This document shows positions 27,585 through 35,907 of a DNA stretch of 64,000 nt, in pieces; positions within the stretch are counted from its first letter, which is position 1, and each line of letters opens with the position of its first letter. Made by a program: the position numbers and the translations under genes. Location: contig JAJZXW010000021.1 of the NCBI GenBank assembly GCA_021806225.1, positions 124,001-188,000 of the forward strand, in the 5' to 3' direction. Below the pieces are notes generated by a model. The model worked only from the letters and a program-made list of their open reading frames with translations. It did not search any database and was not told where the DNA came from. This stretch comes from Nitrospirota bacterium. Lineage in GTDB: Bacteria; Nitrospirota; Leptospirillia; Leptospirillales; Leptospirillaceae.

Positions 27585-30266
27585 ATGAGTGAAAGCGACG
27601 TCCTGGATGGCATGCCGGAACCGGAAGAGGCCTCCGGCCTTCCGAAGCGGTTCGACTGGGAAAGGGTCGAAGCCGAATCCCTTCTCCGGTGGGCGCAATC
27701 CCCCCCTGCCGCCTCTTCTGGCGGGGAGCCTTTTTCGATGGTGGTTCCCCCTCCCAACATCACCGGCCGTCTTCATATGGGCCACGCCCTCAATCTGACG
27801 ATTCAGGATGTGGCCGCCCGCTACCAGCGGCAGCGGGGATGCGAGGTCCTCTGGATTCCGGGGGTCGACCACGCGGGGATCGCCGCCCAGAATGTCGTCG
27901 AAAAGCAGCTCCGCGCAGAGGGGGTGGATTTCAAGAGCCTGGGGCGGGACGCTTTCGTGGAGCGGGTCTGGCGCTGGAAGGAGTCGATCGGGTCCGGGAT
28001 CCTGGAGCAGATCCGGCGTCTGGGAGCCTCTCTTTCCTGGGACCATGAGCGCTTCACGATGGATCAGGGGTTTTCCCAGGCGGTCCGGGAGGTCTTCGTT
28101 CGCCTCTATGAGGCCGGGGCGCTCTACCGGGCGGAACGGATGATCCACTGGTGTCCCCGCTGTCTGACGGCCCTTTCAGATGTGGAGGTGACTCATCTGG
28201 ACCGGGAGGGGGAGCTCTTCACCGTCCGTTATGCGGATGCGGAGCGACCGGAAGAATCCCTGTCGGTGGCGACGACCCGTCCTGAGACCGTGGTGGCCGA
28301 TCTGGCCCTGGCGGTCCATCCGGAGGATGCGCGTTTCAAAGCGTGGGTGGGCCGACGGGTGAGGGTTCCCATGACCGACCGGATCATCCCGGTGATCGCG
28401 GATGCCTCCGTCGACCCAGAATTCGGGACGGGGGTCCTCAAGATCACGCCGAGCCATTCGATGATCGATTTCGAGATCGGTCAGCGCCATGCTCTCGGGA
28501 CCCTGTCCGTCATGGACGAGAAGGGCGTCATGAACGCCATGGCCGGTCCCCTGTCGGGCCTTCCCCGGGACAAGGCCCGGATCCGGGCGGCCGAGGTGCT
28601 CGAATCCGATGAGGTTCTCGTGCACCGGGAGCCCCACAGGAACGCCATCGGGGTCTGTTACCGGTGCCAGACGGAGGTCGAACCCCGTCTCTCTCTCCAG
28701 TGGTTCGTCCGGATGGGCCCTCTGGCCTCCCGGGCCCGAGAGGCCGTCTCCTCCGGGAAAATCCGCTTCTTTCCGGAAGGATGGCAAAAGACCTATTACG
28801 AGTGGATCGACAACATCCGGGACTGGTGCGTTTCGCGCCAGATCTGGTGGGGCCACCGGATTCCGGCGTGGACCTGCCAGGATTGCCACCACCTCTCGGT
28901 GCTCCGGGAGGACCCTTCCGTCTGTCCGCAGTGCGGGGGGGCGAACCTCGTCCGGGACCCCGACGTCCTCGACACATGGTTCTCCTCGGCCCTGTGGCCC
29001 TTCGCGACGATGGGGTGGCCTGACGACACGCCGGATCTCCGGAGGTTCTACCCGACCAGCCTGTTGGTCACCGGGTTCGACATCCTGTTTTTCTGGGTCG
29101 CCCGGATGATCATGATGGGACTCTACCTCACCGACCGCGTTCCCTTCCGGGACGTCTACATCCATGCCCTGGTCCGGGACGAGTTCGGTCAGAAGATGAC
29201 CAAGAGCCGGGGAAATGTGGTCGATCCCCTGGAGCTCATGGAACGCTTCGGAACCGACGCCTTCCGTCTTTCCCTGGCCCTTCTGGCCACGCCCGGCCGG
29301 GACATCCGTCTCTCGGTCGAGCGGGTGGAGGCGGCCCGGAACTTCGTCTCGAAACTCTGGAGCGCCTTTCGCTACATTTCCCTGGTCGTCCCCCCCGGGA
29401 CGAGGCCGCTTGCCGATCCGGCCTCTTGCCGGGGAATCGCGAACCGGTGGATTCTCTTCGAGCTCGGCCGTCTCGAGGCCGACTATGCGAAGGCCATGGA
29501 GTCCTACCGCTACGACGAAGGAGCCCTCCTGGTCTATCGCTTCACCTGGACCCTGTTCTGCGACTGGTATCTCGAGGCCACGAAGGTCGACTTCGAGAGG
29601 GATCCCGCCGACCCTCTTCGGGAGGAGACCGCCCGGACGCTCCTCACTGTGGGATCGATCCTGCTCGACCTGGCCCAACCGCTGATGCCTTTCGTGACGG
29701 AGGAGCTCTCCCGGCTTTTCGGGTTCGCCAACCGCTGTGCGGGCCATGCTCCGCAGGGGCCTTTTCTGGCGGGTCTGACCCCTTCCGAGTGGGGGGAACC
29801 CTTCGAGCGCATCCGGGCCATCATCGGGTCGGTGCGCCAGACGCGAAGCGTCATGAAGATCCCTCCGACCCAAGAAATTCCTGCCTTCCTGGTCCAGTCC
29901 TCCCGGGACGCGGGAGATCCCGGGACCCTCTGGCCCTTCCTTGCGCGTCTCGGACGCCTCACCCGCTCCGGCGACCCCGCTCTCGGGGGTATCCGCGCCC
30001 CCTTCCGGGACGGATACCTGGTTCTGGGGCTCGAGGGGCTGGTCGACTTTTCCCGAGAGGTCGACCGTCTGGAGCGGGAGATCGAGAAAACCGCGGGCAA
30101 GATTGCCGAAATCTCGGGTCGGCTGGGACGGGAGGACTTCGTCCGGAAGGCCCCCCCCGAGGTGGTGGAAAAGGACCGTGCCCAGGTCGTCGCTCTCGAG
30201 GAGGACAGGAAGGGGCTTGAGGTTGCCCTCCAGCAGGTCCGGACCTTTCTCGGGGACCAGCCGTGA
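27585..30266 (+). CDS. valS: Valyl-tRNA synthetase
   Basis: The 893-residue class I synthetase has the HIGH-type motif in PNITGRLHMGHAL, WIPGVDHAGIAAQ, the CP1 editing domain (about 190-350, VATTRPETVVAD), KMTKSRGNVVDP as KMSKS, and a C-terminal coiled-coil tRNA arm (about 820-890, EVDRLEREIEKTAGKIAEI). Two CxxC pairs lie in the zinc-like insertion around ACTCQDC and CPQCGG. It ends in a 4-base overlap with nadC. The tRNA-Val gene lies 32 kb downstream, with no direct link. Confidence 0.97.
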   Translation: MSESDVLDGMPEPEEASGLPKRFDWERVEAESLLRWAQSPPAASSGGEPFSMVVPPPNITGRLHMGHALNLTIQDVAARYQRQRGCEVLWIPGVDHAGIAAQNVVEKQLRAEGVDFKSLGRDAFVERVWRWKESIGSGILEQIRRLGASLSWDHERFTMDQGFSQAVREVFVRLYEAGALYRAERMIHWCPRCLTALSDVEVTHLDREGELFTVRYADAERPEESLSVATTRPETVVADLALAVHPEDARFKAWVGRRVRVPMTDRIIPVIADASVDPEFGTGVLKITPSHSMIDFEIGQRHALGTLSVMDEKGVMNAMAGPLSGLPRDKARIRAAEVLESDEVLVHREPHRNAIGVCYRCQTEVEPRLSLQWFVRMGPLASRAREAVSSGKIRFFPEGWQKTYYEWIDNIRDWCVSRQIWWGHRIPAWTCQDCHHLSVLREDPSVCPQCGGANLVRDPDVLDTWFSSALWPFATMGWPDDTPDLRRFYPTSLLVTGFDILFFWVARMIMMGLYLTDRVPFRDVYIHALVRDEFGQKMTKSRGNVVDPLELMERFGTDAFRLSLALLATPGRDIRLSVERVEAARNFVSKLWSAFRYISLVVPPGTRPLADPASCRGIANRWILFELGRLEADYAKAMESYRYDEGALLVYRFTWTLFCDWYLEATKVDFERDPADPLREETARTLLTVGSILLDLAQPLMPFVTEELSRLFGFANRCAGHAPQGPFLAGLTPSEWGEPFERIRAIIGSVRQTRSVMKIPPTQEIPAFLVQSSRDAGDPGTLWPFLARLGRLTRSGDPALGGIRAPFRDGYLVLGLEGLVDFSREVDRLEREIEKTAGKIAEISGRLGREDFVRKAPPEVVEKDRAQVVALEEDRKGLEVALQQVRTFLGDQP

Positions 30267-31144
30267 TCGGCGGGCTGCTTCCCTCCGCGGTCGACCGGGC
30301 CCTGGCCGCCTTTCTGGAGGAGGATCTTCCCGAAGGGGATCTGACTAGCCGCCTCTTCTTTTCGGATCCCGCCTCGAACCGGAGTGCCGAGGCGGTCCTC
30401 GTGGCCGAGGAGCCGGGAATTCTGGCGGGAACCCCCTTCGCGGGCCGTGTTTTTGCCCTTCTCGGCGGAACCGTGTCGATCGACTGGAAGGTTCCCGAAG
30501 GGGGTGGGGTCGGGGAGGGAGAGCTCCTGGGCCACCTCTCCGGCCCTCTTCTGGAACTTCTGTCGGGGGAAAGGCTCTGTCTCAACCTTTTGAAGCATCT
30601 CTCGGCGATTGCGACGACCACCCGGCGCTATGTGGAGGCTGCCCGGGAGAACCGTCCCCCGGGGATGCGCCCACTCCGGATCACCGAGACCCGCAAAACC
30701 CTCCCCGGCCTCCGGCTCTTCCAGAAATATGCCGTTCGGGTCGGTGGCGGCGTCTCCCACCGCTCCTCCCTCTCATCCGGGATCCTGATCAAGGACAACC
30801 ATATCGTGGGGGTCGGTTCGGTCACCCGGGCCCTCCGTCTGGCCCGGGAAAAGGCCCCCCATCCCTACCGGATCGAAATCGAGGTCGACACGCCGGAGCA
30901 GGCCCTGGAGGCTGTCGCCGAAGGTGCGGAGATCCTCCTGCTCGACAACATGGGCGTTCCCCTGTTGGCCGATCTGGTGCCACGATTGCGCGCAACGCGG
31001 CCGAACGTTCTCCTGGAGGTCTCCGGGGGACTGACGGTCGAAAAGGTCCGGGAGCTCTCGGGGCTCGACATCGATCTCTGTTCGGTGGGGGCGCTGACCC
31101 ATTCTCCCGGCGACCTCTCGCTCCGTCTGGATTTTCTCGGATGA
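30263..31144 (+). CDS. nadC: Nicotinate-nucleotide pyrophosphorylase (carboxylating)
   Basis: This 293-residue enzyme converts quinolinate and PRPP to nicotinate mononucleotide in NAD synthesis. EEDLPEGDLTSR at the N-terminus, SGERLCLNLLKHLSAIAT, the substrate-binding TRKTLPGLRLFQKYAV and GILIKDNHI, and the closing VSGGLTVEKVRELSGLDID are all present. GTG start overlaps valS by 4 bases. It is followed by birA with another 4-base overlap, forming a tight valS-nadC-birA-coaX cofactor unit. Confidence 0.94.
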   Translation: MIGGLLPSAVDRALAAFLEEDLPEGDLTSRLFFSDPASNRSAEAVLVAEEPGILAGTPFAGRVFALLGGTVSIDWKVPEGGGVGEGELLGHLSGPLLELLSGERLCLNLLKHLSAIATTTRRYVEAARENRPPGMRPLRITETRKTLPGLRLFQKYAVRVGGGVSHRSSLSSGILIKDNHIVGVGSVTRALRLAREKAPHPYRIEIEVDTPEQALEAVAEGAEILLLDNMGVPLLADLVPRLRATRPNVLLEVSGGLTVEKVRELSGLDIDLCSVGALTHSPGDLSLRLDFLG

Positions 31145-31998
31145 GAGCCGGGAGAGCGGAGCGGTTCCGGAGGCTTCGCTCCGATCCGCCGGTGTTTTTC
31201 GCCCGGGAGCTCGTCTCCACGAACGACACGCTCGCAGGATGGGTTTCGGAGGGCCGCGCCCCACAAGGGGCGGCCCTTCTGAGCGCCCTCCAGACCGGTG
31301 GCCGTGGCCGGCCTGGCCACCGCTGGCATTCCCGGAGGGGGGATCTCACGATGAGCCGATGGATCCACCCCGGTGAGGAGATCCGGATCGGGGTCTCCGG
31401 CCTCCCCCTGGCCGTCGCCGCCGCCATTCTTCTGACCCTCGACGCCCTGGGAGTCCGGGGTACCTTCTGGAAATATCCCAACGACCTGTATGCCCTTATG
31501 TCTTCGGCGGAGCCGGCGGGGGGGGTCGGTAAACTCGGCGGCCTTCTGGTCGAGCCGGTGCGCGATGCGGCCGGAGTTCCGGCCGGCTGGATTGCGGGCA
31601 TCGGACTCAATCTCCGTCCCATCCCGGAAGAGCCGGACCCCCGGGACGCCCGGTCCGGAGGGCCGGAGATGAAGCCGGCCAGTCTTGCCGGGCTCACCGG
31701 TCCGGAGGGCCGCGCCTTGGGTCCACTGGCTCTGGCCGAACGTCTTACACGAACCCTCGGGACTCTTCTGGCCCGAGCCACTCCCGGGGAAGTCCGGACC
31801 ATTCTCGACGAGAGGCTTCTCTGGAAAGACCGCTGGGTTGTCTACTCCCTCCATGGACAATCCGGGATCGCGAGGATCGAGGGCCTGGAAGCGGACGGGT
31901 CGCTCCGGGTGCGGGAAGAGAGCGGAAGGATAGGCCGCCTCGGACCCGCCATACGGAATCTGCGGCCTGTTTCGGTCGAGGGGGGGCAGGGTGGTTAG
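31141..31998 (+). CDS. birA: Biotin--[acetyl-CoA-carboxylase] ligase (no DNA-binding domain)
   Basis: The 285-residue ligase attaches biotin to carboxylase carrier domains. Motifs: TGGRGRPGHRWHS (the GRGRxGR.W loop), FWKYPNDLY (KWPND) and GKLGGLLVE. There is room only for the catalytic and C-terminal domains, so this is the short form without the helix-turn-helix repressor part. ATG overlaps the nadC stop; coaX overlaps its end. Confidence 0.9.
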   Translation: MRAGRAERFRRLRSDPPVFFARELVSTNDTLAGWVSEGRAPQGAALLSALQTGGRGRPGHRWHSRRGDLTMSRWIHPGEEIRIGVSGLPLAVAAAILLTLDALGVRGTFWKYPNDLYALMSSAEPAGGVGKLGGLLVEPVRDAAGVPAGWIAGIGLNLRPIPEEPDPRDARSGGPEMKPASLAGLTGPEGRALGPLALAERLTRTLGTLLARATPGEVRTILDERLLWKDRWVVYSLHGQSGIARIEGLEADGSLRVREESGRIGRLGPAIRNLRPVSVEGGQGG

Positions 31999-32803
31999 TC
32001 CTGGGCGCGGCATCACGATCAAGGTCGGCCTCTCCCGGATATCGGTCGCCCTGCACGAAGAGGGCAGGATTCTCCGGATGCGCACCCGAAAGACGCCCCC
32101 CCCGGGCGAAGCCGCGCAGTTGCTCCCCTTTTTTTCCGGTCTCTGGCCCGATTTGTCGGAGAAAGACCTTTCGGCGGCCCTGGTCTGCGTCGTCCCTGAT
32201 CTTTCCGGACCGGTCTCGACCCTTTGGAAGGAACGGTCGGGCCAGCTTCCGGAGCATTTCAATCTCTCGGGAGCTCCCTTTGCGGTGGGCTACCGTCCTC
32301 CGGAAAAACTCGGAGCGGACCGGGGCGCTGCCGTCTGGGGGGTCCTCGTCCGATTTGGAAGGGCCCTGGGCTCCGCCTTCATGGTCGCCGATTTCGGGAC
32401 CCATACGGTCACCACCGTCTGCTGCGGGGGACGGCTTCTGGGAGGGGCGATCCTTCCGGGCCTCTTTCTCATGGAGGGGAGCCTGGGAGCGGGACGGGTC
32501 GACCTTTCAGGGGGAGGCCGTCTTCTGGACAGGGAGCGTCTCACCCAATGCCGGGCTCTGGGACGCTCAACGGGGGACAGTGTTTTCTCGGGAGTGGTTC
32601 TGGGCAGCGTCCTGGCTGTAGAGGGCCTCGGAAGGAGAGCGGAGGAGGAGCTGGGAGTCCCCCTCCGGCTTGTTCTGACCGGCGGGCTGGCTCCCGTCGT
32701 GGCTCCGCTCTTCAGATCGGAGGCTCTTGCGAATCGCCAGGCGGTTCACTATGGGGCGTGGAGCTTTCTTTCGGGAAATCGGGACCGCTTTCCGGAGAGC
32801 TGA
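31991..32803 (+). CDS. coaX: Type III pantothenate kinase, divergent
   Basis: About 270 residues. LGADRGAAVWG (pantothenate site) and MVADFGTHTVT (DxGTxxT phosphate motif) identify the CoaX family, and GGAILPGLFLMEGSL continues it. The N-terminal DxGNT ATP-phosphate loop is degenerate: it reads IKVGLSRISVAL, lacking the Asp and the Asn-Thr. Activity is therefore uncertain. GTG start overlaps birA by 8 bases. Alternatively it is an inactive paralogue such as the Bordetella Baf type; no other CoaA/CoaX is in the window. Confidence 0.75.
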   Translation: MVSPGRGITIKVGLSRISVALHEEGRILRMRTRKTPPPGEAAQLLPFFSGLWPDLSEKDLSAALVCVVPDLSGPVSTLWKERSGQLPEHFNLSGAPFAVGYRPPEKLGADRGAAVWGVLVRFGRALGSAFMVADFGTHTVTTVCCGGRLLGGAILPGLFLMEGSLGAGRVDLSGGGRLLDRERLTQCRALGRSTGDSVFSGVVLGSVLAVEGLGRRAEEELGVPLRLVLTGGLAPVVAPLFRSEALANRQAVHYGAWSFLSGNRDRFPES

Positions 32804-32904
32804 TTGCTGGGCGCTGGTTTGACGATCAGATAGACAAGAGCCGTTGTCATGAGGAAACCGAGGATGCTGAGAAGACCAAAAAGAAGAGGAATGATGGTGT
32901 CCAT
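32749..32904 (-). CDS. Small single-pass membrane protein
   Basis: 51 residues with one long hydrophobic stretch (about residues 3-28) and a basic, Pro/Ser-rich tail. ATG 32904 has AAAGGAGG six bases upstream, one of the strongest SDs in the window, which is the main reason to believe it is expressed. It converges on coaX and overlaps its 3' end by 55 bases, antisense. No family recognised. Confidence 0.5.
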   Translation of the reverse strand: MDTIIPLLFGLLSILGFLMTTALVYLIVKPAPSNQLSGKRSRFPERKLHAP

Positions 32905-33103
32905 GGGAGACCTCCTTTCAAAGGACTCTTCGGAGAAATCCAAAAATTCTTGAGCCTATGACAGAGATCATGGTCCGTTTCGTCCCCGGGTGGAAAAATG
33001 AAGGCTTTGGGAGGTTCCTGTTCCGGGGCCGGGGGGGGTGGATCTTTGATCTGCGGCATGCTAAGATGCCTTGGCCAGATTCTCTGGCGGCGATGGGGTT
33101 CGC

Positions 33104-33204
33104 CTGTCCCTGTCCGTTTAGGACAGGGTGATGACTCCTACCATGGGTGGACAGGCACGCGTATGGTGGGAATCGATCCGGATCCTGTCGGTGGACAGCT
33201 GTCC
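33104..33204. promoter_or_regulatory. Cluster of GGACAG / CTGTCC half-sites upstream of hlyD-tolC
   Basis: Within 101 bases of non-coding DNA there are three CTGTCC (33104, 33110, 33199) and three GGACAG (33121, 33149, 33193). They form an 8-bp inverted repeat with a 5-base loop (33108-33128) and a perfect 12-bp palindrome (33193-33204). This looks like an array of operator sites. The rest of the 439-base gap 32905-33343 shows no convincing gene or promoter. Confidence 0.45.
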
Positions 33205-33343
33205 GGTTCAGACCCTGCCCGAATTTCCCTCCTCCGCAACGCGTCTCTCTCCAGCCACCATTGATGAACGGACAACTTCTCCGGGGTTCCTCCGTACGCG
33301 GCGACCCGGATGAACCTGTTGATGTGTGCCGGAGAAAATTCCG

Positions 33344-34291
33344 ATGGCCGAGACTCCTGAAAATGGACCGTCCCTCCGCTCCTGGAGGGTTCTCGTTCCC
33401 CTGGTCGGACTCCTCGGGACCCTCCTTTGGGGAGTCGATGTCCTGCAGGACCACGCGCGCTACGTCCGGTCGGTCGACTGCTATGTCCAGGGCAAGATCA
33501 CCCTGGTCTCGTCCCCGGTCGGAGGGAGGCTCCTCGACCTGAAGGTCAACGAGGGCGATCCCGTCCGCTTCGGTGAGCTGATCGCCACCATCGACACCAC
33601 CGGCGACCGGTACAACAGGCGGCACGACTCTTCCGGGAACCTCTCCCCTTACCGGACCCTTGAGCGCGACCTGGCCCAGGAGGTCAGGATCGAGCGGGAG
33701 ATGGCCGACGCCCGGGATCATTACCATCGGGGGCGGGATCTTCTCAAGAGCCGTTTCATCTCGGCCCAGGATCTCGAGGATCTCGAAACTACCTATCGAA
33801 AGAAGATGGCCCAGCTCGCCGAGATCCACCGCCTCGTCGATGCTGACCGGGAGGCGCTGGCCATCTCCGAGGTTCATCCGCGTAACCGCACCGTCTTCGC
33901 CTCCATTGCAGGACAGGTTGCCCAGAGGCTCGTGAATCTTGGTGAAACGGTCCGTCCCAACCAGCCTCTGGTCAGCATCATCGATGCCAGAAGCCGGGAG
34001 AGCCTCTGGCTCGATGCCTATCTCCGGGAGACCCAGGTATGGAAGGTCCATGCCGGACAGAAGGTCAGGATCCGCATCGACGCCTTTCCGCGCCTCCGCT
34101 TCACGGGAAGAGTTCTGGAGTTCATACCCGCCGCGAGCCAGGCCTTCGCCCTCCTTCCGACCCAGAATGCAGCCGGCACCTTCGTGAAGGTCGTCCAGAG
34201 AATCCCGGTCAGAATCGTCTTCGACGACCTGAAGGGACAGGCGATCTTCCCCGGCATGTCGGCCGAGGTGGCCATTGTCCGCAAGAGCTGA
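33344..34291 (+). CDS. HlyD/EmrA-family membrane fusion protein
   Basis: The periplasmic adaptor of a tripartite exporter. About 315 residues: cytoplasmic N-terminus, one membrane segment (about 18-35), a biotinyl-lipoyl half (SSPVGGRLLDLKVNEGDPV), a helical hairpin (about 100-180), second lipoyl half (IAGQVAQRLVNLGETV), and a beta-barrel with LDAYLRETQVWKVHAGQKVR as in EmrA. ATG 33344 has GGAG upstream; an in-frame GTG lies 18 bases earlier. It overlaps the TolC gene by 17 bases. No inner-membrane pump gene is adjacent, so substrate is unknown. Confidence 0.87.
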   Translation: MAETPENGPSLRSWRVLVPLVGLLGTLLWGVDVLQDHARYVRSVDCYVQGKITLVSSPVGGRLLDLKVNEGDPVRFGELIATIDTTGDRYNRRHDSSGNLSPYRTLERDLAQEVRIEREMADARDHYHRGRDLLKSRFISAQDLEDLETTYRKKMAQLAEIHRLVDADREALAISEVHPRNRTVFASIAGQVAQRLVNLGETVRPNQPLVSIIDARSRESLWLDAYLRETQVWKVHAGQKVRIRIDAFPRLRFTGRVLEFIPAASQAFALLPTQNAAGTFVKVVQRIPVRIVFDDLKGQAIFPGMSAEVAIVRKS

Positions 34292-35642
34292 CCGCCTTCC
34301 CGCTCCGCTGATCGGGGGGACTCTTGCCCTCTGGACAGGGATCCTGATCGTCCTTCTTCCTCTCCGGGCCGTCAAGGCGGCCGAGGAGGGGGTTCCCGTC
34401 GACCGGAAAACGGTCGTTCAGGCGGCCCTCGCTTCCCACCCGCTCGTCTCCATCGCCTATGCTCGTTCCCGGGCCCAGACCGAAAAGGTGGGGGTGGCCC
34501 TGGCCGATTACTATCCCCATCTGACCCTCTCTCTTGACCAGCTTTTCCTCAATTCAGCCTTTGTCGGAGGCGTCTTCCCGGACTACCAGCCCATCGCGCC
34601 CGAGATGCTGAATCCCACCCTGACCCAGGACATCACCACCTTCGGCCGGCGCCATTACCGGATCAGGGCGGAACGCTTCCTTCTCCGGAGCCGGAAAGAG
34701 GAGCTCGCCGAGGCCCGCCTCGCGGTCTCGTTCCGGGCCAACCTGGCCTACGACCAGCTGGCGATGTTCGAGCACCTCGTCCGGGGGGCCCGCAAAAATG
34801 AGGAAGATGCCGCGCTCCATTTGCGGATGGCACAGGAACGACTGGCCCGAGGATTTGGAGTCGTCACCGACGTCACCATGGCCCGACTGCTCCTCGAAAA
34901 GACCCGCCTTGCACGGATTCGCCAGGAAAATGCCCTCGAGAAGGCCCGGGCCGACCTGGTCTACGCCATGGGGAGAGAAGCGCCGGTCCCCTACCGGACG
35001 GACGGCTCCCCCCGTCAACCGGGACCCGACTGGCCGTTGAGCGAGCTGACCGCTTTCGCCCTGCGTCATCGTCCCCTGATCCTGGCGGCCCGGGCCAGGG
35101 ACCGGGAGTCGGAAAACCGGGTCGACGAGGTCCGGACCCGCAACTATCCCCACCTCTCCCTCTTTGCCCAGGGCTTCCTTCTGTGGGGGGTCCCGCCGAC
35201 GATCTCGGGCGCTCCTCCCGGTTCGGGAGGGCTGGGGCTCTTCCTTCCGACCTTCCAGAGCGGACTCGCCCTGTCGGTTCCGATTTTCGTGGGGGGCGAG
35301 ATCCTCCACGACACGGAGCGGGCCCGCATGGAGGCGAAAAAAGAGTCGGAGAAGACCCGTCTCGTGCGGCTTCGCATCATCCGGAACGTCCGGAAGCTCT
35401 TCGACGATCTCGAGACGCAACGGGAGACCCTGGCGCTGGACCAAGTCCGCTATGCCCATGCGCAGGAAAATCAGCGTCTTGTGGAACGGCGGTTCGCCCG
35501 GGGACTGGTAGACGGGGTGACGGCAGTCGACGCCGAGACGGAGGTCCTGACCAGCCGTGAACGCCTGATCGCGGACCGCTTCCGGCTTTCCATGATCCAG
35601 GACGGACTCGACCGCGAGATCGGATACCCGAGGGATTTCTGA
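34275..35642 (+). CDS. TolC-family outer membrane channel protein
   Basis: 455 residues with an N-terminal signal segment (about 13-35, ending KAA), then the two outer-membrane-efflux-protein repeats of long helices and short strands (about 45-240 and 255-450). Such trimers form the exit duct for tripartite efflux or type I secretion. TTG start inside the hlyD 3' end indicates coupled translation. It closes this two-gene unit; 90 bases with no visible terminator precede the mdh promoter. Confidence 0.88.
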   Translation: MSARADRLPAPLIGGTLALWTGILIVLLPLRAVKAAEEGVPVDRKTVVQAALASHPLVSIAYARSRAQTEKVGVALADYYPHLTLSLDQLFLNSAFVGGVFPDYQPIAPEMLNPTLTQDITTFGRRHYRIRAERFLLRSRKEELAEARLAVSFRANLAYDQLAMFEHLVRGARKNEEDAALHLRMAQERLARGFGVVTDVTMARLLLEKTRLARIRQENALEKARADLVYAMGREAPVPYRTDGSPRQPGPDWPLSELTAFALRHRPLILAARARDRESENRVDEVRTRNYPHLSLFAQGFLLWGVPPTISGAPPGSGGLGLFLPTFQSGLALSVPIFVGGEILHDTERARMEAKKESEKTRLVRLRIIRNVRKLFDDLETQRETLALDQVRYAHAQENQRLVERRFARGLVDGVTAVDAETEVLTSRERLIADRFRLSMIQDGLDREIGYPRDF

Positions 35643-35732
35643 CTGCTGAATATGCGCTTTTGAGAGCGACCCTTTTCGGGGCGGAAAACGAGATTTCCCG
35701 AGGCGCTTCCTCTCCAGAAACGATTGTCCGGC

Positions 35733-35761
35733 TTGCCTTTCTTCTCCCGTTTGCGTATGAT
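35733..35761 (+). promoter_or_regulatory. Sigma-70-type promoter upstream of mdh
   Basis: TTGCCT (35733-35738), a 17-base spacer and TATGAT (35756-35761). It gives a leader of about 140 bases before mdh and may drive the following lpt-rpoN-hpf-rapZ-aro genes. Confidence 0.65.
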
Positions 35762-35907
35762 CCTAAGCACTCGTGTGTCGGATCCCTGAGGGTCTGAGTG
35801 ATACCTCCGGATGGCCCAGCCGTTCCGGGAAGGCCCTTACGCCTTCACGTCAAGAAAAACCGGACGGATCATGTCCACGCCTTCCGGAAGGAATGAAGGA
35901 GAGTTTT

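Noticed and set aside
33128..33313. 61-codon ORF between coaX and hlyD
   Set aside because: Covers the half-site array, has no SD and no recognisable sequence; more likely non-coding regulatory DNA.
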